A stretch of 64,000 bases of DNA from Malaya genurostris (GCF_030247185.1 NC_080571.1:7561001-7625000); one strand, 5' to 3'. Positions 38,151 to 50,478 are shown, numbered from the stretch's first letter. Made by a program: numbers and translations. The notes: a model not told the origin generated them from the sequence alone.

Positions 38151-38909
38151 CTATTTGCAGAACACTTATTAATTGGCACCGAAGTGCCTCTGCTCTATGT
38201 TCCTCATCCGAGAATCGTTTGCCTTCAAAGATGCACAAAAGATATGAAAAATAAATAAAGAAAATAAATTAATAGACGATCGTGGGAATGAGAAACGTTT
38301 AAATATTTATTTTGATAAAAGTCGAAACCAGTGATCTAAATGTGGGGCAAAAACAACTGTTTTTCTTAAGGGCTGAGGCCAGTCGCTTCAAATCTGATTT
38401 TCTCAGAAACGGTGACGAATATAAAAAAAGCCAACTGACAATCTCTTAGAAAATTAGTTTAGATTATTCTGTGAAATTTTCAGACTGATTAATTGACATT
38501 AGCGGTCGGGAAAGTTTTTTTTCTGAAGGAAGAATTACATAGCTGAAAACGCCGTCTTTCAACTTGTTCATTGAATATCTCGCCTTCAAAAGCATGGCGC
38601 AAAAATCTATACTGACATTTTCTAGATAATTTAATTTAGATTAGTGTATAAAAACACAAGGGTTGTCGCGATAAAAATGAAGTGAATGTTATTTTTGTGA
38701 AGGTAATTCGATTAATATGGCGGCGCCATTTTTTCAGCTCTTGTTACCTGGTAACGTAACGAAACATGAGAGAGACATAAAATCGGCTCAGCAAGGCTAC
38801 CAACCAAGCGGTAGCTTTTTTGGATTTCATGTGATGTAGTCTAACTTGTAACCGAAAATATCAAAACTTTCTTGGCCTCCCGGCCACATCGAGAGTCATT
38901 TTGCACATT

Positions 38910-38912
<3 letters not shown>
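38151..38912. other. Intronic sequence, nothing recognised
   Basis: No family signature, RNA gene or clear terminal repeat was seen in this stretch of the large futsch intron. Confidence 0.4.

Positions 38913-38959
<47 letters not shown>
38913..38959. repeat. (GA)n microsatellite, 47 bp
   Basis: It is an uninterrupted GA tract in the large futsch intron. Confidence 0.97.
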
Positions 38960-38960
<1 letters not shown>

Positions 38961-39399
38961 ATGGAGGGAAATGTAATACGCAGAACGAGCCACGTGGTTA
39001 TACGCGACCTACTGGCCTCAGCCCTTAAGGAGACTGCTAGAGCCTGCTCATTTTTGAACATTTTTTTAGAGCTATCGTAAAAAAATTCAAATGCTTCTAA
39101 ATTTGTAGGTCATCTTAGTTGATGACCATGCAAACTTTTTTTAGCAATACAGGTTTCGGTATCAGGTTCCGGAAGTAGTGGTCTAAAATTCCAAAACGAT
39201 TCACTTTGTCAGAGATGACTTGAGGTTTGGGAACAGTTTATCCTAAACCGTAAGGCTCTTTTACAGTGATTTCGGTCTTTATTTGCTCCATTAATGCACG
39301 CTAATACGTGCATTGAGGTTGTCCTCCAAAGGTATACAATGACAATCCCAGAAAACTGGCATCATAATCTTTCCGACATATTGAGTCTCATTTCCAGGC

Positions 39400-39480
39400 A
39401 TTTGTGCCGTTTCGAAACACCATTTCAATCCATTGTCGGGTAATCATTTTGTTCTCTGGCGTATAACAATGGATCCAACC
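39400..39480 (-). pseudogene. Short mariner transposase fragment
   Basis: The minus strand gives WIHCYTPENKMITRQWIEM, the block that follows the first catalytic Asp in DD34D mariners. Nothing of the HTH region or the third-Asp block was found nearby. It resembles the relic at 2175-2462. Confidence 0.5.
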
Positions 39481-39650
39481 AAACATGCACTCGAAGTGCA
39501 CTTGCGCGCGTATTTTTAGTTCCAAACAAGTATGTGCGGGATTCAGCGGCAGGATAACTTTCTCATCCGCATAGTCTTGCCCAACTATGATAAATTCGCC
39601 ATTTTGTAGCTGTATAAACCTTCCCAAAGTAACAAAAAAATAAAAACGTG

Positions 39651-41545
39651 TTTAATCCACCTAGCAGTGAGATGATACCTATTTTTATCAATCCGCATGT
39701 GTTTTTTGCATGAATATTCTTCGGTGTTTAAGTTTTCATGACATTATTTTAATGACCCTCGTTTTAAGCGACAATTTGAGATTTTAATCACTTATTACTC
39801 TGTAATGTCGAAACTGCAAATCGGATCGAATTTGAATCTAGAAGTGTGATAATCGATTAAACATGCCATGATATGTAAGTTCCACTCTAGAGTTTACGGT
39901 AATTTAAGGTACTTCCAGAGCCGGTATTCAGGAACCAGCATAACCCAAACCGATTCGTATGGCCATATGACGAATAAATTACAACAGTTTTGAGTTCAAC
40001 TTTGAAGCTTTTCGGGATTGTCATCTTCTATATCGGTTTGAATTTTAAAAATTCATCATCATGTAATTCAAGAACCGGAAGTCATAATTGGATAAAATAA
40101 TTAATTTTATTATATAAGTTTGTTTTAATTAAAATTTTTGTTTCTGAAATTTGATTAGGCTTTTTTTGAGAAAACGATTGAGCTTTGAGAAACGATTTTA
40201 TACTGGAACCGGAATTCTAAAAGCGGTATGGCCGAAGTCAGATAAATTCACCTGAGTAGCTGTACACTTTACATTTGTTTCAAAACATTTGAAAATCAGT
40301 TAAGACATCTTTGAGAGATCATAGCACGAATTAAATTTTTAGGTGCCTTCTGATCGACAACTGAATACCACTAAAACTGAAAAAAGTTAATTTTTTTATC
40401 GACTATCCAAATCTGCTAACCCGATAAACCTGATTAAATTATGTGGAATAGACATTTTTATACAATCCCCGAAACCGGAAGTTGGATCTGACTGAAAAGC
40501 AAGATGTTTTATAGAACTTTGAAACTTTTCATTTGAATCTTAGATGATTCTTAGATTTCATTTGCATCTTAGATCGGTTCAGCCATCTTCAAGAAAAATG
40601 AGTTACACAATTTTGATTTCGTTTCACATATCATCCTGTAGTTCCGAAACCAGAGGTCGGAACCAAACATAATGCAGGAACTTTGTTTGGGAGCATACGA
40701 CTTTTCGTATGAATCTGAATTTGTAGAAAAGAAATTTTCCGAGAAAATTAATTGAAGTTATTCGTCACACACGCATTTGCTGATCTCGACGAACTGATTC
40801 GAATGGTATATGGATGTTATGTTGTTCCAGCATTTATTGCTGTAAGTAGTTTAAAACAAAATAATTAAAAAAAATTCTGCCATCATCTGGTTTATATATG
40901 TCATATTCGAACGATTATGTTGCCAAAAACGAGCCGTGCCAAAATCGGTCCGAGGCTAAATGTCATGAAAAAGAATGCTGTACACAATCCTTTTGGTTCT
41001 TAGAAACAATTGTATGTAACAGTATAAAAAATCGTGTTTTCCGTTGCTCCCAAGCATTTCTTTGTCATACAGCGCTCAAAACTCCTACTGCTGGAATAGG
41101 GGGAAAAGTCGCTTACAGAAAAATTTCGATATCTCCGTTAAAAATGGACGGATTTTAACAATCTATGGCTTGTTGGATAGGTATTACCGTGCGGAATCTA
41201 AGTCTGAAAACATACTGTCAAAAAACTGAAAATTTTGACATAAAACTTTGTATAACTCAAAAAGTAAACATCCGATCTCAAAACCATTCAATAGCGTTTT
41301 GGGTGACGGGGAGACCTTTCATTTGCGACTAGTTTGATGAAAATCGGTCCAGCCATCTCTGAGATCTCGACCTCTTAGTTGACAACACACATACGGACAC
41401 ACACACATACACACACACACACACAGACATTTGCTCAGTTCGTCGAGCTGAATCGATTGGTATATGTCATTCGGCCCTCCGGGCCTCGGAAAAATTTTCG
41501 AAAGTTTGAGCGAATTCTATACCTATTTTTTATATATATATAAAA
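39651..41545 (+). repeat. Mosaic mosquito repeat, long copy 2
   Basis: It is a direct copy of 34593-36470 over its full length, from ttaatccacctagcagtgag to the ggccctccgggcctcgg box and the tatatata palindrome. The same indel-rich CA run lies at 41384-41429. Differences are scattered substitutions and small indels. Confidence 0.75.
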
Positions 41546-41679
41546 ATAGGTAAAAACGGAAAGAAAAACTTTGGGGTTGGGTACTTCATATGTAGAAAGT
41601 GGGTGTAAAAATAAAAAATAATTGGTGGAGTAGTTTTTAAATGACGATAGACACGGACGTGCTGTCGAGAAAAACGTGT

Positions 41680-41930
41680 TTTAAATTTGTTGTCTATAAA
41701 ATCGAAGGAAACAGGTTATTTTTCTATTTTTATATTTTGTTAAAAAAACAGTTGAAGAAAGTTTTGTCAAATTTTCAAGTCAATCGAAGCAGCGCTCTTG
41801 GGCCTGTGTGCCGAGTTCTTGCCTCTTCGTAGTATGAGATAAGGTACGATAAAGGCCCATAACTTCCAAAGTTTTGATCTGATAGACTTGAAAATTTGAC
41901 AAAATATTTTTAAAATGTTTTACTATAAGA
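41680..41930. repeat. Imperfect foldback
   Basis: The segment around 41760-41785 (gttttgtcaaattttcaagt) reappears inverted at about 41886-41905. The neighbouring T/A-rich and gggcct/aggccc words are also in mirrored order. No target duplication was fixed. Confidence 0.45.
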
Positions 41931-42030
41931 AAATGCAAAGAAAAAATAAATGTTTTTCCGAAAGTGTTAGACCCTATCCGCCCCTTAAACTGGAATTGAT
42001 TCAATTCAAGATAAATTTGCAAAATCGCTC

Positions 42031-42625
42031 AATTATTAAAGGTCTTGAACGTACATTTGTGAATTTATGAGCATAATATCAGAAGCTGAAGAACTATGTA
42101 AAAAATCACAAAGAAATGTAAATTTCTACTGTCATAAACCCTGCTTTCTTTTGTGTGGAACAGATTGTATGTTTTCGTTTTCATAGCTGAGATATTGCAG
42201 CAGTTTCGACCTAGAAGGAGAAGTCAATCATTTTTTATTTGATCGTAAATCGCTCACCTTTCCAGTTTTCCTATCACATTATGATAACCTAACGAACTGG
42301 AGAGCGCAATTTGAGCTCGTAACTTTATGAACTCATCTGTACGCAAGCTACATTTCCATTGCAATTACTGTGAGAAACAAATTTAGAACTTTGAGTTATG
42401 AAGCTAATAAATCCTGACTATGCAATTTCAGTCTACTGAGATAAATCCTTATGAAAAACTGGGTCAACTTGTCACTTTTCAGTTTTTCCTTTAATTTCCT
42501 GCTCGTAATGGTTAATTTACCATTCGGAATTATCTTGTAACGGCGGAACCCAAATATCGTTTGCATGGTGCATATGTCATATGAAATTGGCTGTCGGAAA
42601 GTTGTCGTAAAGCTTAGTCGCTTAC
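42031..42625. other. Intronic sequence next to the futsch donor
   Basis: Nothing was recognised apart from the GT donor at the exon edge. Confidence 0.4.
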
Positions 42626-42798
42626 CTGCAGTACCCAGGAACCGTTGGCGGCAAAGGTGTACCCGGTATGGATGATGTGCCGATGTCGGGTGAAGCTGCT
42701 CAGCAGATTCCGTATGCACTGGATAAAGGTGTTGATCTGCGGATGGATCAGGATCTCCGTGACGAGATTCTCGCTCGCATACTGGATCAGCCGTTCAC
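42626..42798 (-). CDS. futsch: futsch upstream exon, MAP1 N-terminal domain
   Basis: The minus strand has an acceptor (cattatttcag), then GT completing a Gly codon, then ERLIQYASENLVTEILIHPQ through SSFTRHRHIIHTGYTFAANGSWVLQ, and a donor (gtaagc). This is the conserved MAP1/Futsch N-terminal block. The exon is 173 bp, entered with one base from the previous exon and left in phase 0, matching the next exon's DGTFSV. The upstream exon with the true start, expected to end in a short acidic stretch before G-E-R-L, was not found up to 64000. It may lie outside the window or be too short to recognise. Confidence 0.95.
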
Positions 42799-44240
42799 CT
42801 GAAATAATGCAAACGTCCATTAATTTCCGTTGGGGTAGTTAAACAGTTTTAGATTTTATAGTACTGGGTTTATTTGATTTAAGCTTTAATCGTTGATAAT
42901 CTTAGAAATTAAAAATTTTATTGAAAAAATATTTTCTTTTCTATTTCAGGTAATTTTCATCCCCAAAAGCACTGGTGCTTGGTATGTATTACTTGTAATG
43001 CTGTGCTGATTTTAAATCGGTCACCTCTGAAAACTGAGTTATAATTGGGTGATCCTGTTCACACCACTCACTGCATTGAATATCACATTTTGAAGTAGTC
43101 CCAATAATTGAAGTGAGTGAGAATGGCAATCATTTTTCTGCAAGTTATTTTTAAATCATCTTGCATCTACTGCCTATCCAATATCAGTTTCGTCCTGTCC
43201 CGAGCAAGTAGCACATAATCCTGAATTAAGTCAGGTTCATTCACGATAACTCATGGAACACAGACACAAAGGAAAAACGTGCTCAATAGTTCTCTGTTCC
43301 CGCTGTATCCTTGCTTCACTGCTAAACTGTGGAAGATGGTATGAAATTCTCAAGGATCACGCTCCTTACACAGCACAAAAGTGCTTCGCGTAAGTTCTAG
43401 ACATTTACCGGTTCTTTCAACGAGCCTTGTAAAGCATTTGAAATTTTGATGCCTCAAAATTAGATGGTTGGCGGAACGTTCTTTTTCAGCGAACAACGAA
43501 CACTTACCATAATGAAGCCACAAATTGAATTTGGTTATCCTATCCTAGTTCCCGCAGCAAGTTTCTACCCTCGCCGCAGTAAGCGCACCTATGCTGGTCG
43601 GTAATGTTCATTATGTGCCGTGCTGAACAGTTCAGTCACTTGAATGTGCTATTATACTGTCAAGGAGCCGGCAGCATTTGCCAGCCTGAATAGCTCCGTT
43701 GAATAAAAGGGCGGCAAAGGGCAATGTTATCTCTGAGAGCAATGTGCCGCGTACGGATGGAACCCGACACGAACAGGCCTCTGGAAGTAATTTATCATTA
43801 ATGCAATGCGTGGTCTCTATTTCACGCTTCACAGCGAAAATCTTCCTTCGGCGGCCAAGGATGCTGCCATCAATTCAGTTCAGCTGACTAAGACTGGGCT
43901 AGAATGGGGCGCAGGATGTTTAATTGATTTGGTTATGTATAGATTTTTTTTCTTCTCTGGGATATTATGATTATTTTTTGCCCGGCGGGTGGAAGATTAC
44001 GTAATTTGTTTCAGCTTATACATGTAAATGCGTAATTTATTTCTCATGGGAATATGATTAACACACCTCAATGTACATTGGGCATTAAAACGATTCGAAG
44101 GAATACGAAGATGTGGATTTCATCCTACAGAACGTTTTTCTCCTATATAGAGTCCAGGATGGTTCGGATGGTACTGCAAAGTATTCACTTAAATTATTTT
44201 GAAGTAAAGTTCTAAGCATAATAAATTTAAAAAAACCTTT
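42799..44240. other. Probable futsch intron, no gene seen
   Basis: It lies upstream of the futsch exon at 42626, with the acceptor at its low edge. No family was recognised. A cysteine-containing stretch near 43.55-43.6 kb on the minus strand is too broken to call. Confidence 0.4.
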
Positions 44241-44340
44241 TTAAAGAACCTAGTGGTGTAATGATGTCATTCTCATATTACTTATATTTTCACAAACATT
44301 TCTAGAAGATTCTATCAAGCACTTTTTTTTCAAACTCGAA
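44241..44340 (+). repeat. Mosaic repeat head fragment
   Basis: It carries cctagtggtgtaatgatgtc and attctcatattacttatat, matching the head at 10136, and is cut short after about 100 bp. Confidence 0.55.
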
Positions 44341-44519
44341 TGAAATCAGAAACTTTCTTTGGATATAAACTACCTTTCCAATTTGAAAAAAATGTCAAGT
44401 TAATAGTCAAGTCAATTTGAAAAAAAATGTCAAGTTACTTGACCAATTTCGATAAATTTTACACCCTTTTATATCATTATTGACGATCGTTTAGGAAAAA
44501 CTTATGAAAATTTTCGTTC

Positions 44520-44910
44520 CAAGTTCTTTGGCATTAAAAATGCCTTACTCTGCATTATACGAGGCCGGGGGTCAATTAAAAGTTTCAACAATAGCCGCGT
44601 AACTTTTTTTCGTCATAATTTTGAACGTTAATAACTCAGTCATTGATGGATTGATATAATTTAACAACCAATCGATTCGGAAACTTTTAACTTAAACAAG
44701 TATGGCAACGTTGTTTTAGTATTTCAATAGCATACTATTGAAAAAATGGTTACAATTGACCTATGTTTTCATCCACCAATCTCAGCTGACCAAATTGACG
44801 TCATTTGCTTGCGAAATCGAAGAGGAATCTATAAATATAAGCTGCAAATCATTTCTTGATTTCAGTTGATGCTTGACTGCGAATGAAACAAGTAGATCGT
44901 CCAGTGAGGT
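44520..44910 (+). repeat. Palindrome/CCAAT/TATA repeat, copy 2
   Basis: In order it has gaggccgggggtcaattaaa, ataattttgaacgttaataactcag, an AATAG...CTATT palindrome (44722-44743), ccaccaatc, TATAAATA (44830-44837) and TCAGT (44862-44866), 34 bp from the TATA start to the A. This is the layout of an insect core promoter. No coding frame follows. It is repeated immediately downstream (44930-45330) and inverted at 62.5 kb. Confidence 0.65.
44830..44866 (+). promoter_or_regulatory. TATA plus initiator, orphan
   Basis: TATAAATA is followed at insect-like spacing by a TCAGT initiator. No gene was recognised downstream, so function is unproven. Confidence 0.4.
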
Positions 44911-44929
44911 AATGACTAAATTGTACATG

Positions 44930-45330
44930 CGTTCGCTCATTGGATTGTCGCTTTTGCTAACTCTTCACTGTACGAGGCTGGGTGTCAGTTAAAAAAATGC
45001 AAAAATAATGGCGTAACCTTTTTCTGTCATAATTTTGAACGCTTAGAACTCAGTCATTTGTTCATGAATTTATATAATTTAACTACCAATCCATTCGAAA
45101 ACATTTAATTTAAACCTTTGCGGTAACGTCATTTAAGTAGTTCAATTGCATACCATTGAAATATTGGGTTGAATTGACCTATGTTTTCACGAGCCAATGA
45201 CAGTCTCAGTGAATGATGTCAAACTCTCGTCCGATTTGCGCAGTATGAACTATAGCACAAAAAGGGATCTATAAATATATGCTCGAATACATTTCTGCTT
45301 TAGTTTACCCATGGCTTACCTTGATTCTCC
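44930..45330 (+). repeat. Palindrome/CCAAT/TATA repeat, copy 3
   Basis: It is a diverged direct copy of 44520-44910. It has gaggctgggtgtcagttaaa, ataattttgaacgcttagaactcag, the palindrome (45141-45160), gccaatgac, TATAAATA (45270-45277) and TTAGTT about 30 bp on. It is arranged in tandem with copy 2. Confidence 0.65.
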
Positions 45331-47589
45331 GGTAACTAGCAGGCCAACTTAGAATTATCGGCGATAGATTTTTCTAACCTATTTTGAAGCGCTTGTATCT
45401 TTGTGATTTATTGATAAATTTTCCTCATTTAACTTGATTCGCAAAAGTTTAAAAATGTTTTAATTTGTCAACGGGTAGTTTGCATACTGAAATCTCCTTT
45501 TACATACAAACAACACGGTGGCGCGCAAATAAATTCAGTATAAAGTTGTGTTATGATGATAATCATAGATAATTATTTTTCTTTGAATTTGGCTCTATCT
45601 CTCAGCATAATCCCTCAGACCCTATTATTAAACCCAACAATAATCGTGTAACCTAATTGAATAGTTAGAAATTGTTATAGTTATGCAGTATCGATTTGAA
45701 CAAGCTGTTGTCCCACCAGGAATAAAACGCTACAAAAGATTCGGAACTTAGTACAAATAAGTTGCACCGACTCACATATATAGAAATATCAGATGCAATA
45801 AAATACAATGTTAGAGATAAACTCAAGACAAGCTGATCTGCGATTTTACATGTATCATTTAAATCCTTACTAAACTCGGGTTTCCGCCAGTTTTAGTTAA
45901 ATTTTCATTTACATCAAAACAACAAGTGTCTTATCACTACATGCGTTGTAACAATGATAATGTTCGTTTATGTATTAATAAAATCAAGTAACAATATGAA
46001 CAAAATTAAGGAATTTGGTTGCGTATGCATTGGTTCCTTAATATGCAAAAGCGAAAATCAATTAAAGTAACAAAATATGTTCTGCGGACTGTGACACATA
46101 TTTTCTTCCTTGTATTGCTGCCATTCTATTTTAAGACACTTTCCGAATATTATCGACGCTTTTTAACGAAGGATAATTAAAATTACACTATTACTGAGTT
46201 TATTGGTTGACGGTTATTCTAATTTTTCACATCCACATTTTTCGATCAAAATATTTAAAATCTTCTCTAATCGCTGTTTATAAAATGATTAAGTTTGTAC
46301 GTTTTCTGTCTTGAAAATTATTACGATATAAAATCGTTTCATTTGTCCAGATTTATATATTGAGGTTGTTCGTATCCAAAATTGATCTTTTAAGTAACTT
46401 TGAAATCATCATAATTGACTTTCATTTAAAGGATATTTTCCAAAAATTGTCAAATGTAAAAATTTGTTGAAGGCATAAAATAGAGCAGAATCAATTGTTC
46501 TTAAAGAATCTAATTGTCATTTTGATCATTCGCCAAAAATGTAAACACTAAAAGTAGAGCAAGTTTGTAATTTGTGACTTGTAGTGCATCCATCATCATC
46601 TTTATTTTTGTATTTTTTATGGGTATCTTAGAATTATTTCATTTCAAAGTAATCGTGATCGGTCGTGTCTTGCATACAACCCTCTAATTTTTTTTCATGC
46701 CAAAAATATGCCCTATCTGCATTTATGTGGCACCTGCATCGCGAACCGGATATTGAAAACTTCAACTTTACCGAGTCATAAATTTATGTTTGGAAATTTC
46801 CGATCTTGTACCGATTTTTTTTTGAGATTCTACGGAAAACCTAAAACAAAATCAGAATTTTAGTAATTATCAATTACGTTTAGGTTGTACATAAAAATTG
46901 TTTAGATCTTTTGTTTTATACCAAAATATAATTATTTTTAGAAGTTAGGTATAATGAGTTGTCAATGAAATCCAAGTTTCAGTTATTTTGTAAATTTAGT
47001 TCATAATAAATCTCCAACTAAAGTAATAAAAAAATATATGTCATAAAATTTAAAAGTTTTGATTTGATTTTGTTTGACAAAATTTCCCCAGTAACAGAAA
47101 TTCTCTGTATTTGTACGAAATTTCTTGAGATTCTTTGGCCGGATATATAATTTTGTTCATCAATATATTATTTCTGGTAATGATTCAAATATTTTGGAGC
47201 AGAAAAATGTACATGTCATCGCTTTAATTTTTGAGTTATATACAAACACGTGAAAAAAAATGAAAAATTCATATATATATTTATAAATTTATCGATTCTT
47301 TAAGGTTTTCTTTTGATAGTGCAAGAATGGTAGTTGGGCGAAAATTGTAGCTGGTTTTACTAGCAATCGAATGATGTGTAAAAATATATAGGTCATCGCT
47401 TTAAACTTCGAGATATTTACGATCATTGTAAAAAGTCTCACCTTTTCTGAGGTCATCTATCTAACTTTGGGCAAACAACCCTATTTTTCGATTTTTTCAG
47501 TGCATTTTATTGAGATCCGTTGAAAAACAGCTGACCTTATGATAGCTCGAAGTTACCGTTCCAGCTTTTTTCAGGCTTGGTATTTGGAG
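45331..47589. other. AT-rich unique sequence, nothing recognised
   Basis: It is very AT-rich, with no domain-bearing frame, RNA gene or repeat ends seen. Confidence 0.4.
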
Positions 47590-47735
47590 TGTTAATTGTG
47601 GCAACCCTGCACGCTATACAAAATTGAACAAAGCACGCTGTGTGCTAGGTGGTGGTGTTTTCTTCTTCCGTACCAGCACGTACCGATGCGTATCAGGTTT
47701 GCATCATTTTGTATGACAGTTTGAAAGTTTTGACA
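47590..47735 (+). repeat. Second copy of the ggcaaccctgcacgc repeat
   Basis: It shares ggcaaccctgcacgctatac, aacaaagcacgctg and cagcacgtacc words with 10935-11035, in the same orientation, with an extra segment around 47645-47670. Confidence 0.55.
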
Positions 47736-48737
47736 TTATAACTCATAACTAATGAAATGAAGAAAGTCTTTACCCGGCGAACGACCATTAGTAGGTTAAT
47801 GTCCCTTTGATGTGACGTTCACGGATAAAAAACCTTTACCGTGCCGTGCCATGATTAAAAGTCATGAAATCATGAAACATGTCTTCTCATGAAATCATGT
47901 TCAAGAAATTTCATTTTGCTCATGAAATTGCATGATTTCATGATTTTTAATCACGGCACCGGAAATGGATTTTTTATCCCTGTTGTGTTATATTTATTGC
48001 CTGAAATGAGTTGTTCAAAAAATGGCTCTAATATTTCCATACTCCTAAATACAAACCAAAGTAAAACGACGCTGACATCTGAAAAACATACCCCTCTTGT
48101 AGTTTTCGTCGTTAAACTGGGTTACATCCGTCACCACAACCGGTGCAGTCCAAACCAAAGTTTTTCCCACGAAAAGTACAGCCCTCTGCATATCCGTAGA
48201 TTGCCGATCTGCATTACATTTCTCAATTTTACTTGCACTCGGTAGCATTGAAATCCGCATTCTCCGGAAGAGACTTGTATTTTCTGTGGTAGACCAGTAC
48301 CACCTTGTTGGAACACGGAACCCAGATTGAGCAATTGAACCCATAGAACTGTCGACGGAACTATGTTGGTTAAGCAGGGCACTACTTCGCGAATCTAGTG
48401 ATTTGAAATGACAATTTTGTATCGTTCATGTGAAATGTTATCTGGTAAATACAAACAGAGTGTCAGTCATCAATTTATCTATCTATCTCCTTTCGAAAAT
48501 TACTCGAGCTGAGTGAATGCACACTGAGTACATGCATTCCATTGTAGCTTGCCAATCGGCTCCCTGTAGTTACTCATTTTAGTAAATATTGGCCAATGAA
48601 GGGAAGTAAATGCAACTGCGAAATTCTGATTATTTAGCTATTGTAATTTATCACAACGCTACTTACGCCGTTCAATATCTTCACCGATCGAAGTGCTCAG
48701 CAGCTACTAGTTCCGTAGTGTTTCTTTGTGAGGCAGG
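47736..48737. other. Upstream region of LU-like gene 1
   Basis: It contains a run of catgaaat/atttcatg palindromic words at about 47860-47945. No TATA box was found near the expected start of the gene, and the transcription start is unknown. Confidence 0.4.
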
Positions 48738-49418
48738 ATGTTTTGGTTGCACATATCGGTTTTCATCCTGGTTTTCATTTTATTGGAGGTTCTTGGTAGA
48801 ACGGAAGTAACAATGGTAGGATTTCAGACAGTGGAACCAATTCAGTGTTCTTTCTGCGCCGATAAGCTAAGTTGGGAAAATTGTGACCTTACAGCCAAGC
48901 ACAGAGAGTGTTCTAGAGAAATTGTAAATAGTACGCACCAGTTTCTAGCTCAGTACAACCCTGGTTTGGCGAATGCGGTGGATGGAGATTTTCAGTGTTT
49001 CCGCTTAAAAATCACACTGTACTATAATTGCAATGCTGTCTTCATTAGTGGATGTACGTACAAACAAGCGAATTTTTGCGAAGGTTGGACTGCTGGAGCC
49101 AATCTAGCAGAATGCTCAATTTGTTCAACCGGTGACCCTAGTTTGGAATGTAACGAATGGGATGGTGGTACGAGTGCTGGTACTAGCAGTGTACAACCAA
49201 TCACAACACCAACTGACAGCTCCTCGAAACCTTCAACTGGAACAACACCTAAACTGTCAACCACAACCAAAAGTAGTAACAACGGTGCCAGTAGTTTAGG
49301 ACCAATTTCGGCTGTGTTAACTTTGCTACCATTTTTGTTAGTTAGTTATTCAACGATTTCTCTACTACGTAATGTACAGACAAACGAATCGCCAACGATT
49401 AGAAAAAAATTTATGTGA
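48738..49418 (+). CDS. Ly6/uPAR-like surface protein, paralogue 1
   Basis: The 226-residue single-exon frame has a hydrophobic N-terminus (residues 2-18, FWLHISVFILVFILLEV), which is a signal peptide or anchor. A cysteine-rich domain spans residues 35-140. It opens with I-Q-C-S-F-C, then a third Cys nine residues on, and closes with SGCTYKQANFCEGW...CSICSTGD...ECNEW. CxxC near the start and a C-N-like end are the Ly6/uPAR three-finger pattern, but the domain is longer than usual and the assignment is tentative. A Thr/Ser/Pro-rich stalk (about 145-185) follows, then a hydrophobic helix and a short basic tail. That suggests a type I membrane protein rather than a GPI anchor. It is paralogous to 53889-54566. 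An AATAAA lies 32 bp after the stop. Confidence 0.8.
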   Translation: MFWLHISVFILVFILLEVLGRTEVTMVGFQTVEPIQCSFCADKLSWENCDLTAKHRECSREIVNSTHQFLAQYNPGLANAVDGDFQCFRLKITLYYNCNAVFISGCTYKQANFCEGWTAGANLAECSICSTGDPSLECNEWDGGTSAGTSSVQPITTPTDSSSKPSTGTTPKLSTTTKSSNNGASSLGPISAVLTLLPFLLVSYSTISLLRNVQTNESPTIRKKFM

Positions 49419-49449
49419 TCAGTTTAGTGAAGTTACTTTTTTATCTTCG

Positions 49450-49455
49450 AATAAA
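49450..49455 (+). terminator. Polyadenylation signal AATAAA for LU-like gene 1
   Basis: A canonical hexamer lies 32 bp past the stop. A T-rich stretch is not obvious downstream. Confidence 0.5.
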
Positions 49456-49511
49456 CGAAAAATAATAAAATAGTTCCTCGATCAAGAAAATAATTTCCCG
49501 TATGATGACAA

Positions 49512-49735
49512 CCGTTGTACTGAATGTAAAAGCAAAGTTTTGGCATTACATTCCTTTTTGTGGAATTTGGCCTTTCTGTTTCAACAGACTTCGCAGCCGA
49601 TTCTTAGTGTACATAACCATTGCATGGCTGGTAATACGACCCTACTGACACTATGAGAATCCTTCCAGGTCGGGGCTCGAACATATGACAACAACTGGCT
49701 TGTAAACCAGCGCCATATGCATTGAACCACCAAAC
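49512..49735 (-). mobile_element. tRNA-derived SINE
   Basis: On the minus strand the tRNA-like head has a degenerate box A (ggttcaatgcatatggc) and a box B (gttcgagcccc). These are followed by aaggattctcatagtgtcag and a tail with gaagtctgttgaaacagaa and aatgtaatgccaaaac. This layout is the mosquito tRNA-related SINE type. The head cannot fold as a functional tRNA with proper arms, so it is not called as a tRNA gene. Confidence 0.75.
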
Positions 49736-49749
49736 CAAATAATAATTTC

Positions 49750-49812
49750 TTCGCGATCTAGAAGAAGTCTAATAGGATTAATAGGGTCGTAGCACTAGCC
49801 ATGCAGCGTGTA
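49750..49812 (+). repeat. SINE fragment
   Basis: It contains attaatagggtcgtagcac and tagccatgc, the SINE body in the opposite orientation to 49512-49735. It lacks head and tail. Confidence 0.5.
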
Positions 49813-50478
49813 ATATTACACGAAAAGATGCATAATTTCATATCAGAATCATATACAATATTCACTTAGGGTGATGTAATGTACTCAATACATTGTTTCG
49901 ATGTAATAACGTGGGATTTATCTGCAATATTTATTGAACACAGAAAATTATTGCATTTGATGTTCAGTACGTCTATTTTTTTTTCTCACATCGATTGATT
50001 ATCACACCGAGAGTGTTACAATTCTTCTTTTGCTGTGCATAAATTTGTTGTGCCACCGCCGACCAGTATACTTTTGGTCAACGTCAAAGAAATTCGGTAC
50101 GCCACTTTGTGTTGATTTGACATTTCACTTATTTTCTCATTTATTTCCATATCATAACCTTTATATCGATACACGAATACTACACTAAAAGCAAATTCCT
50201 ATTGCTATCATCCCATCGCTATTAGGCGCACCGAAAGAGAATGCAATAAGTCTGAAAAATTGAAATGATTGAATTCTCTGAGAGTATGACCATTAGGAGC
50301 GTGTTTTGTTGATGGTTTTCTTTCATTGCACTCTCTTTCACCGCACCTGTGGGACGAAGCGAGATTTTCGAGAACGAATTTTAACGACGGATAGTCCACG
50401 TCATACCAATTCATACATGCGCGAGCTTGGCGCTTCGTCGAAGCCGAAGAAATAAAAATGTTCCATTGAGGACGGGTA
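49813..50478. other. Intergenic, nothing recognised
   Basis: It is AT-rich and no family was recognised before the ITmD37E element. Confidence 0.4.

Noticed and set aside
43300..43900. Possible zinc-knuckle-like stretch (HRCAYCGEG) on the minus strand
   Set aside because: It is interrupted by stops on all sides, and no retroelement frame or second motif was found.
44830..45330. Histone gene remnants after the TATA boxes
   Set aside because: The CCAAT/TATA layout suggested histone promoters, but no histone coding sequence could be read downstream.
49660..49735. A tRNA gene on the minus strand
   Set aside because: Box B is present, but the arms do not pair as a cloverleaf and a SINE body and tail follow.
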